NCBI GenBank assembly: GCA_037039925.1
Contig: JAXRKP010000694.1
Location: forward strand, 86,001 to 150,000
From: Doris montereyensis
Lineage: Eukaryota > Mollusca > Gastropoda > Nudibranchia > Dorididae
Direction: 5' to 3'
DNA length: 64,000 nucleotides
The notes under the pieces are model-generated. The model was not told the origin of the DNA and did no database searches. It saw only the letters and a list, made by a program, of their open reading frames with translations. Positions 60,735 to 64,000 of this stretch are shown here, piece by piece (position 1 is the stretch's first letter; the number at the start of each line of letters is the position of its first letter). The translations under genes were made by a program, and so were the position numbers.

Positions 60735-62690
60735 TTTTTCCCATCAGCGTTATAACAACACCTTCATTTTAAGAAATGTTTGATGTTGCATACTTAAATA
60801 TATATATGTGCATATTTGATAGGCAGAAAAGTCCTGTTTCTTTCAACAATCAGTTCCTATGGAATACACACATGAAAATATATAACTTGTATATATATAT
60901 ATATATTTTTGGTGGGTACTTTTGGTCATCTTAATTCAAAGAATATTTTAGTTAGAAAAGTGTTTTTAAAGACAGCATACCAAGGCTGCCTTTCTAACTC
61001 TCTTCCTGTAGATAGAAAAAGGCCATTTAAATAATTTAAAGCCATCAGTGTGTGTGTCACCAGGCAAGATGAAGGCCATGGTGTGTGTCTCACCAGGCAA
61101 CACGAAGTAATGGAAGGGGGTCAGTAACTTGCCTGGCGAGACTCGGAATAACCGCTAACCATAGGTTTACCAAAAACTAACACATCTACTACAATCCCTT
61201 ACTCTTGGACCCCCCCCCCTCCCTTTTTGGCCACAATATTCTTTCTAGATCTCGAATGTCAAGGTTTCAGAGTCAGGGATGGTGATAGATGTTAAAATAT
61301 TTCCGTCTTGAAAAAGCCAATGCTAGCACAATGATTGACGTCAGTCCCATGTACGATGTCTCTTTCTCGATGTCTTAGTCTCATGTTGCACAGTCCACTG
61401 TCTCACAGTCACCTCGACCCGAAGTCATATTCAGTCATGAGCGACTGCTACAACTGGAAGCAATCTCTCAAAATTTTTTACTTAGGCTACTTTATAATTT
61501 ATACCTGATCTTTTATCCTCAACTAAAACAAAGCCCCAACTGTTTACCTCACCAAACACTGGTACTTCAAAATAAACCCTCTATATTATGTCCATTGGCT
61601 ATGCCCGACTAGAGAACTCTTTCTTAATAATAATAGTAAAAATAACTGTGATAGGTTAGATCGATCTTGATCTAAATCTAGATCAGACTAGATATCTTCT
61701 ATGTTTAGACACTCTGGTGTCACTGGGACATCCACCTCAGCAGAGCATGAGCATGCCATAAGATTCCTCTAGATCTAAATCTAGACTAGATTCTAGTACA
61801 ATAACGTTTTCTTTCTGAAAGTCTTGTGATTTTTTTGTTTTAGGTATTGCTGTTTCACAATGCATGAAACCAATTTACTCATGGTGTTGTGTCTCCGATC
61901 ATGTGGACCTAGATCAATAATTTGGTCTTGCTTGTTTGTTTCCCTCGCTGAACGGGTTGAAACTTGGCTCCCATCACAACGTAAACAAAGTATTTAAATG
62001 AGAGTTATCTCGCCTCATTGCACCAGTTTCATAGGCGGTGAACAACTTGTTTTACATTCTGCAACCAGTGATTTTTCAATACTAGCTGACAAAGTAATAC
62101 TACTACTACTACTACTAATAATAATAATATCTTCTTCGACGATTTTTAACCATTGGGAGTAGAAAGCAACCACAGCCATGAACTTTGATCTCTTTACAAA
62201 CGTAATGTCATCAATGAAAAGAAAGAGATTCACGCCAACAAAGGCAGAACAATAATAATAACTGTTATAAAAATAGGCTGTCACAAAAACGAACAATGAC
62301 ACAAATATTACCCCCACCCTTTCCACACACATAACCTGTATACACAAAACAACTATTAAACTATTACAGTAACATTATGATACATGATGTAGATATTCAG
62401 AGTGGTGTCAACATGAAAATCTTACCCTTTTCATGCCAACCTCGACATTCGTACGATTGTGCTGTTTTGCATTCCATGATCATCTCTCCGTCTTATTTCC
62501 AATATTTTTCACCTGATATGTATTGTGTTTGCCCCCCCCCCCCTTCCCCATCCTTGTGTTTTTCGTGTTGCTTTGTATTATTTTGACAAAGATGAGCTGT
62601 CCCTTCATCAGCATTATCAATGGGACATTATAATTAAATTGGACTACCCTACTACCAATCGATATAATTACACTGATTTGATATGCGTAT
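60735..62690. other. TUBE1 upstream flank, no gene recognised
   Basis: Should contain the TUBE1 promoter. It shows a short (TA)n at 60890-60905, a locally repeated CACCAGGCAA phrase (61059-61104), a C-run at 61211-61219, and clusters of AGATCTA motifs at 61655-61800. No convincing exon was found. Confidence 0.45.
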
Positions 62691-62693
62691 GTA

Positions 62694-62990
<297 letters not shown>

Positions 62991-63104
62991 CAGACAGAGA
63001 GACAGACAGACACAGGCAGAGAATCTACATTTCCTATAATTGAATGTTTTCTTGAATTTCTATTGACTCGTTCTTTTTCTTTCAGGATCAAAAGGTGTAG
63101 CACT

Positions 63105-63180
63105 CATGTATGGATTTGAATCCCAGACTCATAGCTTGTAAAGTGATCCTTTACCTGTGAGCCACCTCGTCCTCACTGGC
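63105..63180 (-). repeat. tRNA-like SINE head, minus strand
   Basis: The complement contains GAGGTGGCTCACAGGTAAAG (A box) and CTGGGATTCAAATCCA (B box), adjacent to the (GA)n array. Confidence 0.35.
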
Positions 63181-64000
63181 TTGGCATTTTCGAGTATGAA
63201 ACTCCATTTTTCTTAGTCATTTCTACATAGTTAGTGTGCTTAAGTCTTTCACTTCCAAATTTCCATACATGCGTGCCATTCGTGTTCAGGCTGTTTCTGT
63301 GCATGAAGCTTGACTTTCATAAACAAAAGCATTATTTCCCCTTTCTAAAAAAACAACCCAAACTCCAGCAACAAGCAAACAAGTTGAATTTGATTGCAAT
63401 GTCTCATATGTTTAATCAAGGAAACATGATGGGTAACAAATACACTTTTTACATTAGATATAAACATCTTTTTGCTCTAAAAAAACATGATCATACATCA
63501 CATTTCACACAACTTTATTTTCATACAAGTAAAGGATAGAAATCAGTTTTAATCAGCTGTTTATTGCATTTTGTTATTTGTTTAAAATAAGAAATTTTCC
63601 ATGTTATATATAATTCAAATACTGTAATCATTTCAATTGTTGCTGAGGATGAGAGGACAGTCTAGCAGAAGAGTATGACTTGGGTAGGAAATCAACAACA
63701 AAATATATGCAAACCTTTGTCAAGTCAAGTGAAGCAAGAAAACCTTTGGCCATATTTGGTGTGTGACAAAATGACTATGTGACTAAAATTGCATGTTACC
63801 TGTTGCTATTGGTACTTCGATAAACAAAGGGACACATCTAGATCTGCTTTGCACAACATATCACAATCAGTCTTTGTTTTTATTTTATTTTCAAAGTGAC
63901 TAATTTTGCTACGACTAGCCATGCTATAGCACACAATAAAGATGTTGATGAGAATGGTAGGTACAACTACTAGCCAAAATAGTCACACATTTATACTTAA
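63181..64000. other. AT-rich end of window, no gene recognised
   Basis: No open frame with protein-like composition or good splice sites. A short AGATCT motif near 63838-63845. Confidence 0.5.

Overview
The window is intron-rich, AT-rich animal nuclear DNA, probably from a mollusc, most likely a gastropod. The grounds are short exons with GT-AG introns, two conserved animal genes, several APE-type non-LTR retrotransposons, tRNA-derived SINE-like repeats with a shared central block, and abundant (GA)n, (TA)n and minisatellite arrays. I see no bacterial, phage, plasmid or CRISPR content.

Region 1 (1-11.5 kb, + strand): the 3' part of a PASK gene (PAS-domain serine/threonine kinase). Eight coding exons carry an acidic linker, the glycine-rich loop, the catalytic and activation loops, the kinase C-lobe and the stop at 11520. 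Its introns hold two TTAA-flanked MITEs, a LINE 3' fragment, a large inverted repeat with a possible small two-exon ORF, and dispersed repeats.

Region 2 (11.5-17.4 kb): PASK 3' flank or intergenic DNA with a 0.9 kb degenerate minisatellite.

Region 3 (17.4-45.8 kb): a retrotransposon-dominated stretch. Four near full-length copies (A-D) of one RTE-like LINE (about 3.2-3.4 kb) lie on the + strand, each with a target-site duplication I could read. Copy A sits at the start codon of a minus-strand MADF-domain exon. Copy D is inserted inside an older Jockey/CR1-like LINE. Minisatellites, very long (CT)n/(TA)n/(GA)n tracts and a few weakly supported single exons lie between them.

Region 4 (48.7-60.7 kb, minus strand): a complete 12-exon gene for epsilon-tubulin (TUBE1), a centriole protein. 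Its last intron contains a 5'-truncated, inverted copy (E) of the same LINE plus a SINE-like repeat.

Region 5 (60.7-64 kb): the TUBE1 upstream flank with a (GT)n/(GA)n tract and no recognised gene.

Both host genes show several isolated 1-2 bp reading-frame breaks in otherwise well-conserved exons with intact splice sites. Many are in homopolymers, and one exon has a compensating pair. I read these as consensus indels in the assembly rather than pseudogenes. With them allowed for, the TUBE1 coding length is exactly 486 codons including stop. I found no convincing new multi-gene system. The most informative items are the retrotransposon insertion junctions, the LINE 5' monomer arrays, the MADF start-codon duplication and a possible unrecognised + strand gene.
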